DNA of 64,000 nucleotides from Pegea sp. RAD2-039 (taxonomy: Eukaryota; Chordata; Thaliacea; Salpida; Salpidae): positions 3,162,001-3,226,000 of the forward strand of contig JAQGEQ010000071.1 of NCBI GenBank assembly GCA_034620365.1. Direction: 5' to 3'. The notes beneath the pieces were generated by a model. It searched no databases, had not been told where the DNA came from, and saw nothing but the letters and a program-made list of their open reading frames with translations. This document shows, in pieces, positions 1 through 18,277 of the stretch. A program made the translations under genes and the position numbers. Position 1 is the first letter of the stretch, and the number at the start of each line of letters is the position of its first letter.

Positions 1-6
1 CGATCA

Positions 7-357
7 ATAGCTAGTTATATTGTAATATTTTCCGAGAACGGGCACGCTGAAAGCCGGGGCAGAAATTATGGGCGGCATGACTCCACGTTAGCAAGTTTAT
101 GCAGTGGAAGAGACGGACTGATGCAGCCACGCCCAGCTGGAGTCGTAAGATTGCCAGAGCGACACTGAGTATAGTGATAAACTACATACAAGGCTCCAGC
201 TCTTCTAGAAGTATTGTCATTAACCAGGCTAAAAAGGTCCTTTTACCCTGGTTTTTAATAGACTTTTTCTTGTCGCAAACATGGGTCCATCCAGGCCTGG
301 GACCTTTTGCATGTCAGCCGGGCGTGATAAACACTACACTACGGAGACATAGCTAGT
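7..357. repeat. GC-richer block flanked by 9-bp direct repeats
   Basis: The 9-mer ATAGCTAGT occurs at 7-15 and again at 349-357, exactly at the edges of a block of about 333 bp that is clearly richer in G+C than the DNA to its right. That looks like a target-site duplication around an inserted short element, although one 9-bp match could be chance. Inside, 220-251 folds into a hairpin (AACCAGG pairing with CCTGGTT, inner AAAAG with CTTTT), and 291-303 contains the palindrome CCAGGCCTGG flanked by GGTC/GACC. The 85-codon ORF across 99-356 resembles nothing I know. A SINE-like element or a structured RNA gene are both possible; I recognise no family. Confidence 0.35.
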
Positions 358-3300
358 ACCACATATGATGAATAAGCACAGTGTAAGAATAACAAACGAC
401 TGTATCTAATGATTTAGTATCTGATTTCGAGCATATTTCTATAAAAGTAAATTTAATTAAAGCGCTTACACCGTAGCTGTATAAATTTTAATTTAATTTA
501 ATATGACTTTGCTATCAAATGTTCAGTTAAAAAAATTAACATTAACAAATCTAATTTGCTGCTTAATATTTTATTTTGGTCTTTGAAGCGTACTGCTTTA
601 CAAAAAGTAAAAATAAATTGATTGATTTTTATTTCTTACTGATTTATTTTTTAAGAGAATATTTTATTATAGCTTTTAACTTTGTAAAAATGTTTAATCT
701 CATTTTAATTTCAAGTTGTTTAATTTTGTTGCGATTTAAGTTTATCATTGTTATAGCTTTTAAAACAACGATATAAAAACGCACAACAACAGATTACAAT
801 TGTTCTAAACATTGTTTTTTATAAAACCCTTTCAATTTTTCTGTTTTCAATTTTAAATTGAAGCATTTTTTTATTTAGTCTGATTAGCATGATTAAGGTG
901 TCTTCGTTTTTCTCTATATATACTTTTACATCCAAGTTTTTCAGGATTTACTTTTTTATTGGATTCATTTAGAAATTTCAAGTCTAAATAAACAAAAAAT
1001 AAATTTTGTACAAAATTTATTTCCGATTTCGTATAAATGGTTTAACTAGATAGCTTCTAGACACTGTGTTTCAAAAACATTAGATAAAATTTAGAATTTA
1101 ATCTATAAAATACAATAAATTCACTGCAATTAGCTTTTCTACTTTGATATGTTCTCCTTTAAAAGCATTTTCTTTTAAGCTAAAATGTCATTACAAATAG
1201 TTGATATTATTTTGTAATTTATTTTTAACTTTAGTAAATCAAATTGAAATAAATAGATTTTTGTCTAAGTCAAGAAAGATTTATTTTTACCAAATGATAG
1301 TAACTAAAAGATTTTAATCTTGAAACAAGGCTTGAATTTTAGATTTATGATTATCAAACAGCAATTATACAAACGTAAAAGAATAGAATAATTTTATATA
1401 TTTCAACAAAGCATTGCATAATAATTTGACACATATTACATAAAGGTCAATTTATTTTCATTTTGACAGTGTAATTGTTCGTTTCTTATTTTTAATTTTC
1501 ATTTAATACTTTGCTTGCATTTTTAATATTTCATTGGGTATTTTTGTTTAAAATGACTCAAGTGATTTCCATCATTTTTCTTTTAAATAGTATTTATCTG
1601 TTTTTATCATTTCTATTTTTTAAGTAAAAATTATTTACTTATGTTATTCAGAGGGTTTTACTTCAGTCCATTGTTACTTTATCTTTGCAACCTTTTCATG
1701 AAAAACAGGATTGAAAAGAACTTATTTTCAATTTGACAATAGAAAAGATAAATGCTTAAAATTAAGACTATCAAAAATTAATACTAAACCCACTAAAAAG
1801 CTTTATAAAAATTCTTTTATTTTGTACTCTGTTAGAGTTAACAAATAATTTTCTTTCAGTAAACTTAAAAAACATTTTATAATATTCTTAAAAGGAGTTT
1901 TTAAGAATTTTAACTGACATCAAAATTATTTTAAATATACCTTTGTATGTTATCTTAAGCTTTAAAGTAATAAACCTAAATGATATACAATAGTTATAGA
2001 TGAATAAATATTTTATATATTTAATTACAAACCTTATTTCGATTTAATTTGAAGTGAAAATCGCTTTGGATTAATGATGTTGTGACTAATGAAACTTCAA
2101 TCCTTTACAATAAACTAAAAGTGTAATTACTTTACAACCTTTTAAGTAACCTTTAGTTAAAATTACATATAACTGTAAGTCTGCATGTAATTATCTCAAA
2201 AAGTTATGTGCTGTGCCAGATAATTCTTTATTAATGAAAGTTATTAAAATGGGACTTTTGTAAATTGTACATGTTATATAATGCTTCGTGCTGGTATGAT
2301 TTTTATAGAATGATAAATATTTTATTGGTAATGACCTTTAAGTCAAGAAGAAAAGTAAGAAAAGATACAAAGAGAAAATAGATTAAGATTTTCAAACTAG
2401 AAATTAGATGTTGAATCAAATGTAATCTTAATTACCATTATATGAACAGTTAATTTTATATTTTTGTCTTAGATCAACAAGTATTTATAAACCAAAAAAG
2501 AAAATTAAAATAATATAAAATTTTAACTTCTATACTATAATATTTGATTGCAACAGTGTGTGAAGAGACTTAGAAAATATCACGGAAATGATGTGGTCCA
2601 TACTCCAAATAATCTTTTTAACAACACAAATACTTAAACTAGAAAAGCTTCCTTAACAAGTTTTTTGTTCCCATTACAAAAGATCAGTGCTTATAATGTC
2701 ACAGTAAATTTTTAATGAGCAGCTTCTTTTACTTAACCATAAAATCCTATTCATTGTAAACGTCACTAGGATGTTACTAGGAAATCCATTAAACATATAA
2801 AACTATTCACAAAGTTGTAGAATAAAAGTTTCTTCATGTTTATTTTACAAAGATTTTCTATTATTCTTCCAAATCACGTGAGTGAATTAAAGAGATGGTT
2901 TGTAATAAGTAAATTGAAATTAACTTTTAATCACATATTTTGATCAATATTATTTTATAGAACATTGTTATTTTGAAATTATAAGATGAGACAAATTTTC
3001 ATCAATCATTTAATTTTGAAACCAGCATAATATAGTTTCATAAATTCAGCTGATTATTTTTAAACATGCATGTTTTTCTTCAATATTCATATCAATCAAT
3101 AAAATTACAAAAAACCCAAAATATCGACTTCAATACTGTTTGTCACTTTTTAAAAAAAAGACAGCTCAGAGATATCAAATACTAATTAATCTTTTTTTTA
3201 TTTTATAAATCACTAAAGAATCTATTGATCTACCTTCTGCACATTTGACGTACAAACTTGTTTTTGCAGTTGTCAATTTACTTTTAGAAATAAGTTTACA

Positions 3301-6300
3301 AAATCAAGTCAGTGGTTTTAACGGATAGTTTTATTTTAGACTTGAAATAAATCAATGAGCAATATACGTATACAACCAAGGTTTAAAAAAAAATTTAGAA
3401 TGTTCACATTCAAAAACCCTTTTATCAGCTGTAGTAGATCATTAAATGAAAAGAAATTATTCAAGTCCAGAAGAAGCATTTAGTAAATGTAGTATAGTCG
3501 AATTAAGAGACAGTAGAATATTCTGCCGCTTATGTAAATGAGTTATTTACTACTTTGTATGCCTAGTTTATTCTGTAACAGATTGTGGTGTTCATAGCGT
3601 GTATCATTGTGACTTATAGTTGTTCCTAGCCCCTTTTACAACTTGTTAAAGCTCTATATGAAGAGTTATTATCATTACAGTAAATTTATTTGAAAATAAA
3701 AAATCTAATTTTTACTTATTTAGTTTTTAGAAAAACATTTCTGAATCTTTTGATAAAATAACGTTTTATTAATATTATATAATCCGAAATATGTAATAAG
3801 AATTGATCTACAAATTTATCAGTGATTTTACACCATTTATTGATTGCTTAATCCTAATCTTCAAACCTCAAGAAGATTTAGAATATGTTTGGTGGTAGTG
3901 ACTTAGATAACTTCAGAGGTATCAGAGCGTTTTTAAAAGATCTAAGAAATAACTTCATTGATGTAATAAAGGGTAAATATATTTATTTACATCAGATTTC
4001 TGCTACTAGTATGAAAGCTTGTGAATAAAAAAAACTATTTTTTCTATTTTGTTATAAAAAGTCCTGAATTAATTAAGCAATAATAAACTAGTGTTTTTAT
4101 TTCTCTGTTTCCTCTTTGACTATTGTTCACTCTTCTAGTAAAGCAGATACCCTTCTGGTTTTTAGTAAATGAGGTCACAATATTTAAAGGTTAAGAGCTT
4201 CTGTATTAAACTGAATTTTGTTTATTTACGAGTTATTGGCATGTACACTTGATTTAAACAGTCTTAAATAAAATAACTATCAGACCAAGAGAGCAGTCAA
4301 TATACTAAATTCATAGTAAGGTTCTCTTTGCAAAATCAATTGATTTAATCTTATTATAAATTTGTTGTAAACATTTAACTTATTGATTGGTAGAAGCAAC
4401 TGTAGCAGGCAAACACAATCAACAAAGACATTTAGTGTAAAAATTATTTGAGTTATCTGAGTTTTGTATATTTTTTATATTAGTATCCTGCAAAGCTAAC
4501 TTAAGGAGACAGTTCAATCATTTACATAAGTTATTCTGATAAACAAACACATAAGAACGCTTCAAATAAGACGATAAACTGTTTTTACGAGTGTTTAGAG
4601 GAAAGACAATTTATACGTAGATAAATATTTATTCAGTTACAAATTTACAGCTAAATCTGCTTATAAAAGATCAATTCCTTATATAAGGCAGGGCTTAGCT
4701 TGAAAAGATAGTTAAAGCGAATCCTTTATAACCTACTACATTCCTTTACTGTTTTATTTTCGTGATTATGTTTATAAACTTATTACAGTCAGCTGAAATA
4801 AATTGAACTAAGCGTTTGTAATACAACATACTGATGTATTACAAAATTTAGAAAAATAATGTCAGAATTATTTAATGTAGGCGTTAAAGTATTCTTAATT
4901 TGACAAGAATAGAGTTTCGGTAAAGGCAATATTTTTTATGGAGAAAGATCTAAGAAATCATTCTCATTAGGTAAATTTTTGGCTACCGAATTTATAATAA
5001 ATTATGTTTTCAAAGCGTATGTCAAGAATCACTTTATAAGCTCAACTTCTTATGGCGAGGCCAGTTTTCTATAATTCTAAGCTTTGTCTCTTAAATATTT
5101 TGTTCTCTCTCTTTTACAATTTCAGTACATAAAACTTAATCTCTGGTATACGAAGCTCTTACTATTCCTAGCCTAATTATCTGAATAAATAGTTTGCTTT
5201 TGAATAAAATACAGACTTTTTTATTAATAACTGTTAGACTTTTGGCTGGTGTCTGTGTTATCAGAACTTTTTTTTTGTTTAAATGTAAGAGTAACTTTTA
5301 GTGATTAGAAGGTTTACATCAATTGTGACGAGATTTTAACTGTTACAATGCTGAAAACGTTTATAAGGTTTAACAAATAGTTGAATACAAAAGACAACGT
5401 TTGCTGAATAAATTCTGATAAGGGTTTGACGTGATTAAACAAATTTTATATTTTTGAGATTTACTTTTTAAGGTAAAAAATCAATTTTTTAATTAACGTT
5501 GTTTCAAATTGAATAGTTTACAAACGATAATTCTAAAATAAATTAAACGTTAAACGATTATAACTAACTTAATTAACTAAAAATTTTCAGACAATTACGT
5601 TTATTTAAAAATAAAAAGTTTCATTGCAAATGGAACTTGATTTTAAAATGAATAATAATCAAAATTGGTTCACTTTATGCACAAAATTAGACCAATCATT
5701 TACGAGAAGTTATTCTACTAAATAAGCACTTTGAGAGAAAAATAACATGTTTACAATTTAACATTGCATTGTTTTATTTAAATATAAGAATATTAATGGT
5801 TTTTATCTTTCAATTGCAACATAAGTTTAACAAACTTTGTCAATTAGAGAAATATCTTGAAGAAAATATATAGGTATGATATTGTAGTTCATTGTTATCT
5901 ATTTAAACTTATAATTAATGCAGTTCAAAATGATACTAGCAAATTAGATATTTAGATTAAAGAGTACTTTATGTTTTACGGATAATCTAACTTTTAAGTA
6001 AATATACTAACTTTGAAAAAAAGAAAACTTGAAAATGAGGCCACTACCTATGAAAATGCTTTGAAAATAAGAATAAAAAACTATGAATAAATGATGATTG
6101 TTACAAAGGGGATGAAACTTCCTTCTTCAAGGTTTATACAGAATTAAGCTTTAAAGATTAAAAATTAAAAGCAACATATCTAGTATTGCTTGCTTCTGGT
6201 TATTTTAATTTTATTTCTTTGCTGTAAGTACAGAATCTTTGAAATTATTTTTATGTAAGTGTTGATACCAGAAAATTCTTTTATATTTGTAACACTATTA

Positions 6301-7931
6301 ATACTTCACTAAAAAGATAAATCATCAAATTATGTTTCATTTTGTTGTTCAATTTGATATAGTTTAAAGCAAGACTAAAAGACAGGGTCGTAGCAACAAT
6401 TTACATATAATATATAAATAACCTTGCCAAGATAAATGATATTAAATAATTGCTTTAAACAACTTTTAACATTTTTCACGATATTTGAATTTAGGATATT
6501 TAGCTTTGAATTTCTTTATAGGTAATTAATTACTAACTATTTTTTGGTAGAAAAATAAATCTAAATCAATGTCTCAAGTTTTCCTTAAATGTTTTTTCTG
6601 TTTCTCTTTTTTTACATAGTTTTATTTTGAGCTTTAAAATCATTATTTTCTATTAGAATGGTCTGAAAAATTGTAAATATATTTATAGTTGACACTGCTC
6701 TAGTTAGCTAATAAATATAAATCTTTAATTCCTGTTTCTTGCCGAATGGAAAAATTTATCATAAAAATAGATTAGGAAAATGTTTTTATTATACACTTAA
6801 GTAAATTTAATTCCACCAACCAAACAAGACATTAAGAACGCAGAAAGAAGGTTGTAAATCAAAAAGACCTTTATTGAAAGTCAAAGTAAATAAAGCCGTA
6901 CACAGAGTAAGTGGGATTTATAAAATAAGTCGACATTTCTACAGCTATTTAAGATCGACAAATCAATTCCTCGGTGAGAGTTTAAGCTTGAAAATATACA
7001 ACGTTATTTACAATGTTGAAATTAACCATTTAAAATAATTCGCGTTTTATAGCGAGTAGGCTCATACAAAAATCAACTAATCAAAGATAAAAGCTTACTG
7101 TTTCAAAAAGTTAAAAGTTCAATCGAATGTAAAGTCAACTCGTGTTAGTTTTAATAAAATCGAATGCAGTACTTTAAGCCAATTCGATCATGACGTTTCA
7201 AAATGTCAAGCAAGTGTGACTCACCATCATGAGCTAAAATAAAAAATGTTTAAATTTCAAAGAAAAAAACAATTTAATTTTATTGAAATTATGAAATCTA
7301 TTATAGAAATTTCTCTATTTTATCGAGTGCTGTTTTTTCGAAAACTTATATTTTCTAAGATATAAATTTCAAACTAAATCAAGAAATTAGCTCAAAGTTA
7401 AATTTGTTTGCGTAGAAAGAGAAGCTAAATGAGACTCTACCACTGGTCGGCAGTCACAGGGAAAAAGAAAAACAATTGAAAGATAATTTTAGATTTAAAA
7501 AGAAGAAAGATCAAATGAATTGCCAGTGGCACCAAGAGAGGAGATCAGTTGAAAATAAGAGCAACCTAAGAAATAGTTACCGAAGAAAAACTGAAAACGA
7601 TTAGTGTTACTGACAGAAGATAGTTTCGTTTATTAATCTGACTTCAGTCAACTTATTTGGAAAGATTTGTTTAAATAGTATTCAAATGGTTCTAGTTATT
7701 TAAAAATTAAAACTTTTTGAAGATTTTTAATTTTCAGAAGATTGTTGAGCGATAAGATTTTTAAAGGATTTTGATTTTTAATTTCTTTATGAAGCAAATT
7801 TTTTTGTAAAATATTAATAAACTTCGTAACAAACTAACTGAAAAAATATATTTAAATTACTTAGGATAGTAAAGATAACAAAATAAGTTTAATTTTTATT
7901 AATTTAAAATTACATTTCTAATAAAAAAAAC
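358..7931. other. AT-rich intergenic stretch, nothing recognised
   Basis: About 7.5 kb of strongly AT-rich sequence with frequent stops in all frames. I see no exon with paired splice sites, no structured RNA and no mobile-element coding trace. The right end is presumably the promoter and 5' UTR of the HUNK-like gene, but I could not place a core promoter. One TCACGTGA palindrome lies at about 2876. Confidence 0.5.
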
Positions 7932-7937
7932 TGAAAC

Positions 7938-12854
<4,917 letters not shown>

Positions 12855-12951
12855 AGTTTTCTTAAAAGAAGTCATCTATTTGGAGTATTTATGATTCAAC
12901 TTGTTTGAAGGACTGCCTATTTGTATTGAAATCTGTCAAACATTTTACTAG

Positions 12952-12957
12952 AATAAA
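12952..12957 (+). terminator. Polyadenylation signal of the HUNK-like gene
   Basis: AATAAA lies about 100 nt after the stop codon and is the first canonical signal downstream, so it probably ends the transcript. Confidence 0.6.
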
Positions 12958-12959
12958 AA

Positions 12960-15900
12960 TTTTGTAGATAATCTTATTTTTATTATATCTTACTTTATTT
13001 TTGTAATTTAGAATTTTTGTAAATTTAATTGAGATTTTAAATGTTTTAATCTATCATCCAATCAACTAGACGTTGGTCAACTACAGCAGATCACGCTTGC
13101 TTTAAACTTATAAATAATTCACGCAACTTGTTATTTCTGAATCTACATTTTCAAGGTTTTGAATTTTTAAATTGAACTTTTCTAACTATTCACTGATACG
13201 CTTTTCATCATTACTTTATTTCAGTATTAAAAAACTTAAATTGCCATTTTATAGTTTGTTTTTTATCTTGATACTACAATAAATTACTTTATGGAATTAC
13301 TTTAGCCCTACAAGATAGACTCTTCAACAATTTTTTTTATTTTAAAGACCAGAGAGTTGAAGATAGACTTTTCTGAAATGTCTTAATTTACTGAGAGACT
13401 AAACTAAAGATGTAAGATGATTTTTACATATAGCATTGTCAAAATAAATAAACTTTTTTTAATTTATATAAAATGTACATAAATGTAAAAATTTAATCTA
13501 CACTAGATAAACCTAGTTATACAATGACTGATTAAAAGTTGTCTGTTGTAACAGCTCATGAAATACAATTTGCTTTTAGCTTCTAATAGCTGTATGGACA
13601 TATTGTAAAATAATAACTTACATAACCATACAATATAAAGAAAAATTTTAGACATTAATTTACTTTAAATGAACTATTGTTTCTAAATTTTATATTTGTT
13701 TTACAAAACAAAGTACTTTAATAAAGCTTAAATATAAATAGATTATTTTTCAATTAGATAAATTTATATTTAGTGTTCAATGATAAAAAATATACAATAG
13801 TTTCAATTCGGGTTTTAATTACAAAAAAAGAAAAAAATAATTTAATAGAAACTATGTTTGATACTTAACCACATTTAATTATTTAATAAATTGTAGCTTT
13901 GGAGCTAAATTTGAAAAAAAATTAAAAAGAATAGAGGGTAAAAAAATAAATTTAACTCCTAAATAGCTCTTTGTACGGTGTTTTTTTCGTTAAACAAACT
14001 TGGCTTTTACTGAAGATAATTAGATAAATGTTACATTTCAAATAAGAGGAATGGTTTGTATAAGTTGGTAACATTTCTGATAATAAAGAAGAGCGTAATA
14101 AAAAATATAAATACATATGAATATTGAGCACCTTGAATTATTGATAAGGTATGAATATCTTAGAAGTTAAAAACTCTTCTTAAAACCGCTTTTTTTGTTA
14201 CCAAAAATCTTTCTAAAAATTGACCTAATAAAACTAGTATCATAATATTTGTGAAGCCATTTTTGTTAATTTTTAATTATCTAATAACTTATAAATAATT
14301 TAAACAATTTTTTTCATTTTTAGGTAATTTAATAACGGTAAATTTGATAACAAGTTCGAAAAAAAATTAAATTAATTCCAGTTTTAAAATAATTTTAAAT
14401 TCAATTAAGTACCACATTATACCAAATGCAATAATATTTTTATTTTAAAATTATATTATATAACACTATTTTTTAATTGTTTGTTTTAAACTAGATCAAA
14501 AGCGTTAAATAGTCTTTAATAATCTATTTTTTTGTATAAAGTTATTTCAGTAGTTTTTAAGAAATACTGAATTTTTTTTACAATGTTTTGTAGATCACAA
14601 GTAAAAGTACTTTTTAAGTAAACAAGTTTTCAAAATTTTATTTCAATTGAAATATCTAATTAAACCATTGAATAATATAACAGTTTTTACATTATTTTAA
14701 ATGCTGGTTATATTATAAGTGGCACTATACTTTTTTTGACCATTTGTTTTAGAGAAAAAAGCAAGAAAATATATTATTTATTATGATATTTAATGACAAC
14801 TATAATTATCAAATTTTATCGAATATTTTTTAGCTTAGTTACTTTTGTGATGATTTTTTTGTTTCTAATATTTAGTGAAGTTATATAAACTATTTTCAGC
14901 TACTTATAAAATGCTTTTGTTTTTGATATTTTAAAGTAGTCAAAATATATTCATGAATTTGTTCAACTACAGACCAAGTGAATAAAAAGATCCTGATTCA
15001 CTTATTCATCTCTTTGAAACTTACAACATAACCACTTGGCTTACCTCAACTGTTTAGTTTTATATTTCAGATACAAAGTTGATCTTTTTGATTTACAAAT
15101 AACAAGGAAGATATTTCACCAAACTGTTTAAATGCTATTGAAAGATATCTTGGAAAAAATTTCGGTCTTTTTTATATTTCTTCAATTTTTTTAACTGTAA
15201 CTTTTTCTTTAACTTCATAAAAGTTTATTTAAACCTTCTATAAGAAGGGTAAAAATTATTATAAAGATAACTTTTTATAAATTTATGTTTTAGATTTTTA
15301 AAACGAAACTGTTATTTTTCCCCAGATATAGACTTGATTTGCAAAATAGTGCCGAAAAAAGGATTATTTCGTCATCAGAAATCGTTGTTGTTATTTTGTT
15401 GGCTTATTTGGTCACATAGCTGCTGCCAATGGGGACATAATATCGAAATTAAGTAAAACATTTCAAGACGTTTTTTACTGTCTCTGGAGACAAATAAATT
15501 GAAGAGAGATAACCGAATGTGTTCTTGGATTTAAAAAACTGATTTCTTATTGAAGGCTGTTAAATAAAATTAAATTTGTAAAAGTGATTTTTCATAGAGT
15601 TGTTGTTAAGGATTTGAAAAATAAAAAAGTTTAGAGTTTATTCAGGAAGAATATATTTTTAATCACTACTTATATAAACATATAATAATTAGGTCACTCT
15701 AGATTTTAAACTAATTGCCCAAGATTTTATGATTTAATAAAATTGACAAAATGAAATGCTTTTGTTGTAATAATTTAAAAGGCCTTGTAAAAAAGTCAGC
15801 AAGAATTCATAAAGGTTTTATCTAAAGCAATTTAATCTTGAAAAGAAAGAATTAAATTGAATTATTTTTGTATGATTTACAGTGTGATAAAGTTTATGAG

Positions 15901-18110
15901 CAAACTAATTCAATAATTTTCAATATTATTATTTCAATTAAAGGAAATTTAATCTGACAAAAAATGTCTTGCTTAAAAATATGCTATTTTATTGTAGGAA
16001 TACAAATTTTACATGTAGGAATACAAAAATAAGATTAAAATCATCAACGTATGTAAATGCGTCATCAAAGATAAATGAATTACCTTTACATAACTGGACA
16101 ATTTACATCGATGAATAAATAAAAAAGAATGGAAAGTTTTTATGTAGACTATTGAAGTGGTAATCATCGAGATAAAAAGTATTCTGTATAAAAGTTGATA
16201 GAGTAACTGGAAAAATGTCAAAAACATTTTGAACTTTTATTGATCTATATTATTTCCAAATTTTTTTTTAAAAACGAATGAATACTCAACAGTATGATAA
16301 TTTATTGATGTCATATATTTTTCAAAATTGGTATTAAAGTTCTATGGTTATGGTTTTCAATTTAACTAAAAGCTAATCAAATTAATGTTGAAAAACAAAT
16401 AATAGTAAAGTTAAATGATTGTTAGTGAATATGTTTGATAAGAAATCTTCTTGTCTGTTAAATAAATAAAATAGCTAATTTCAACAAATGCTAAAAAAGA
16501 TGTCACTATTATGTCAAGAAAAACAACTTTAAATTTTATTTATTTCGTAAAAGTGGACTGGCTACCATTCAGTCACTGCGCTGCATAGCTTATACCGGTG
16601 TAGTTTTATTCAGTAGATTACCAATGATAGAATCTGGTTACATGATAAACGGTTTCAAATAACGTTATTACTGCTCTTATGAAATAGAGATAACTTTGGA
16701 TTATTTGTAAGCAAAAAGCACTAAAACCAAATAATGCTGAAAAAGATTCATACAACCTACTGTATACAATTCAGGATTGGAAGTAAGTTAAGAGCTAATT
16801 AATATTTGAAAACTTTATAAAAATGTAAGCTTTTTAAACTTTACATTTTCGTTAACAAGTAAAGGTTATTTATCAGTTTATTTTAAAGATTAATAAACTA
16901 AGACTCATAGTATATCATACATTTTTTTTTAAATTGAAAGGATATTTGAAACAAATTTTGAAAAAGTTAAAAACTTTGAGTTATGCCGTACTAATTTTCT
17001 AGGTAGCTGTGAAGATCTTGAAGCTCCAAGCATAAGATTTACTAGGATACTTAAAAAGATTTAAAAGAGTAGAATGGTAAATCTACTGACCCAACTTTTC
17101 TCCTAGCCTTGGTGTTTGCTGAAATACAAGCAGTCAAGGCAGACATGGTTTGGTTTGCAATTTAATTATTGTGCGTAGAAAACAGTTTTAAATTTGCTTT
17201 TGTAATTAATGTATGAAACAATTATATTGAAAATGATCAATGATAATTTAAAAATAACTAAGAAAATCATTACTCTCAGCAGCATAGTTAAAACCAATTA
17301 GGATCTTTTTTTTTATCTAAGAAAATATAACTATAAATTATTCTGTCAAACATTAAATAAATCTTCAACTAGTACTTAAAGACATCTTTAGCATCAAAAG
17401 ACACTTTGATTGTAAACTTAATTTAAAATATAGTTACATTTTAAACCATTAAGTTATAAATCAGAAGATGACTCACAGTATGTCGTTATCTTCTTTGTAA
17501 CATTCTATGTAATTATTGACTGTTATATTGCACGGAAAACACTGAAATGTTATATAATACATCTTTTCTTTCTATATTTTTATTGTAATTATATATAGCA
17601 GTTATTATCATATAGGATATTATTTGTGAGAATGTGTGTCAGCAAGAGATGCTTTTTTCAGGCCCCTTATTTTACATTTATCGTAATGAATAAATACATG
17701 TTGGTTAGTGATGGTGTAGAGACATTAAAAAAGCTTCAAATTGTTTGATTTGGAAGAAATATAAACTTCATGAATAATATATCTAATATTTTAGCTTTGT
17801 GCGTAATGCTTAAAGATAAGTTAAATAATTGGTAATTCTTGGTGTAATTATTTAAAGATCCAATTAGGACGAATTTATAAAAAACAAATTTTGTTTAACT
17901 GTTTTATTCGTTTGTTAATTTGATTTGAGTATTTAAAATTTAGAAGGTTTTTAGAAAAGGTTTTTCATAAAATCAAACTAGTCTTAATATCAATCAAGTC
18001 ATTATAATATATCAAAAGTAAACAGCAATAAAATTAGTATTCTAACTTACAATGCATCAGAGTTAGTATGATATTTATCATAAAAATTTGAAATTTATTT
18101 TCAATTGTGA
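12960..18110. other. AT-rich intergenic stretch, nothing recognised
   Basis: The 3' end of the HUNK-like gene faces the 3' end of beta-glucuronidase across about 5 kb. Frames are closed by stops. Slightly less AT-rich patches near 16550-16670 and 16990-17150 have no open frame or fold I can name. The 72-codon minus-strand ORF at 16009-16227 is low-complexity and looks random. Confidence 0.5.
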
Positions 18111-18117
18111 AAATAAG

Positions 18118-18123
18118 TTTATT
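18118..18123 (-). terminator. Polyadenylation signal of the beta-glucuronidase gene
   Basis: AATAAA on the minus strand, about 155 nt past the stop codon at 18278. A second AATAAA lies at 18094-18099. Confidence 0.5.
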
Positions 18124-18277
18124 TTAAAATTTACATAAGCTGTTAGTAAAGCTGAAAATTAAAGAAAAATCAATTTAACAGTGTCTTAAAAAGATTAAAT
18201 GTTTTAACTAATCAAAATAAACTAGCAAATCTAATAGCATAATTTGAAAAATTAGTGTTTAAAGAATGAGTTTAAAT

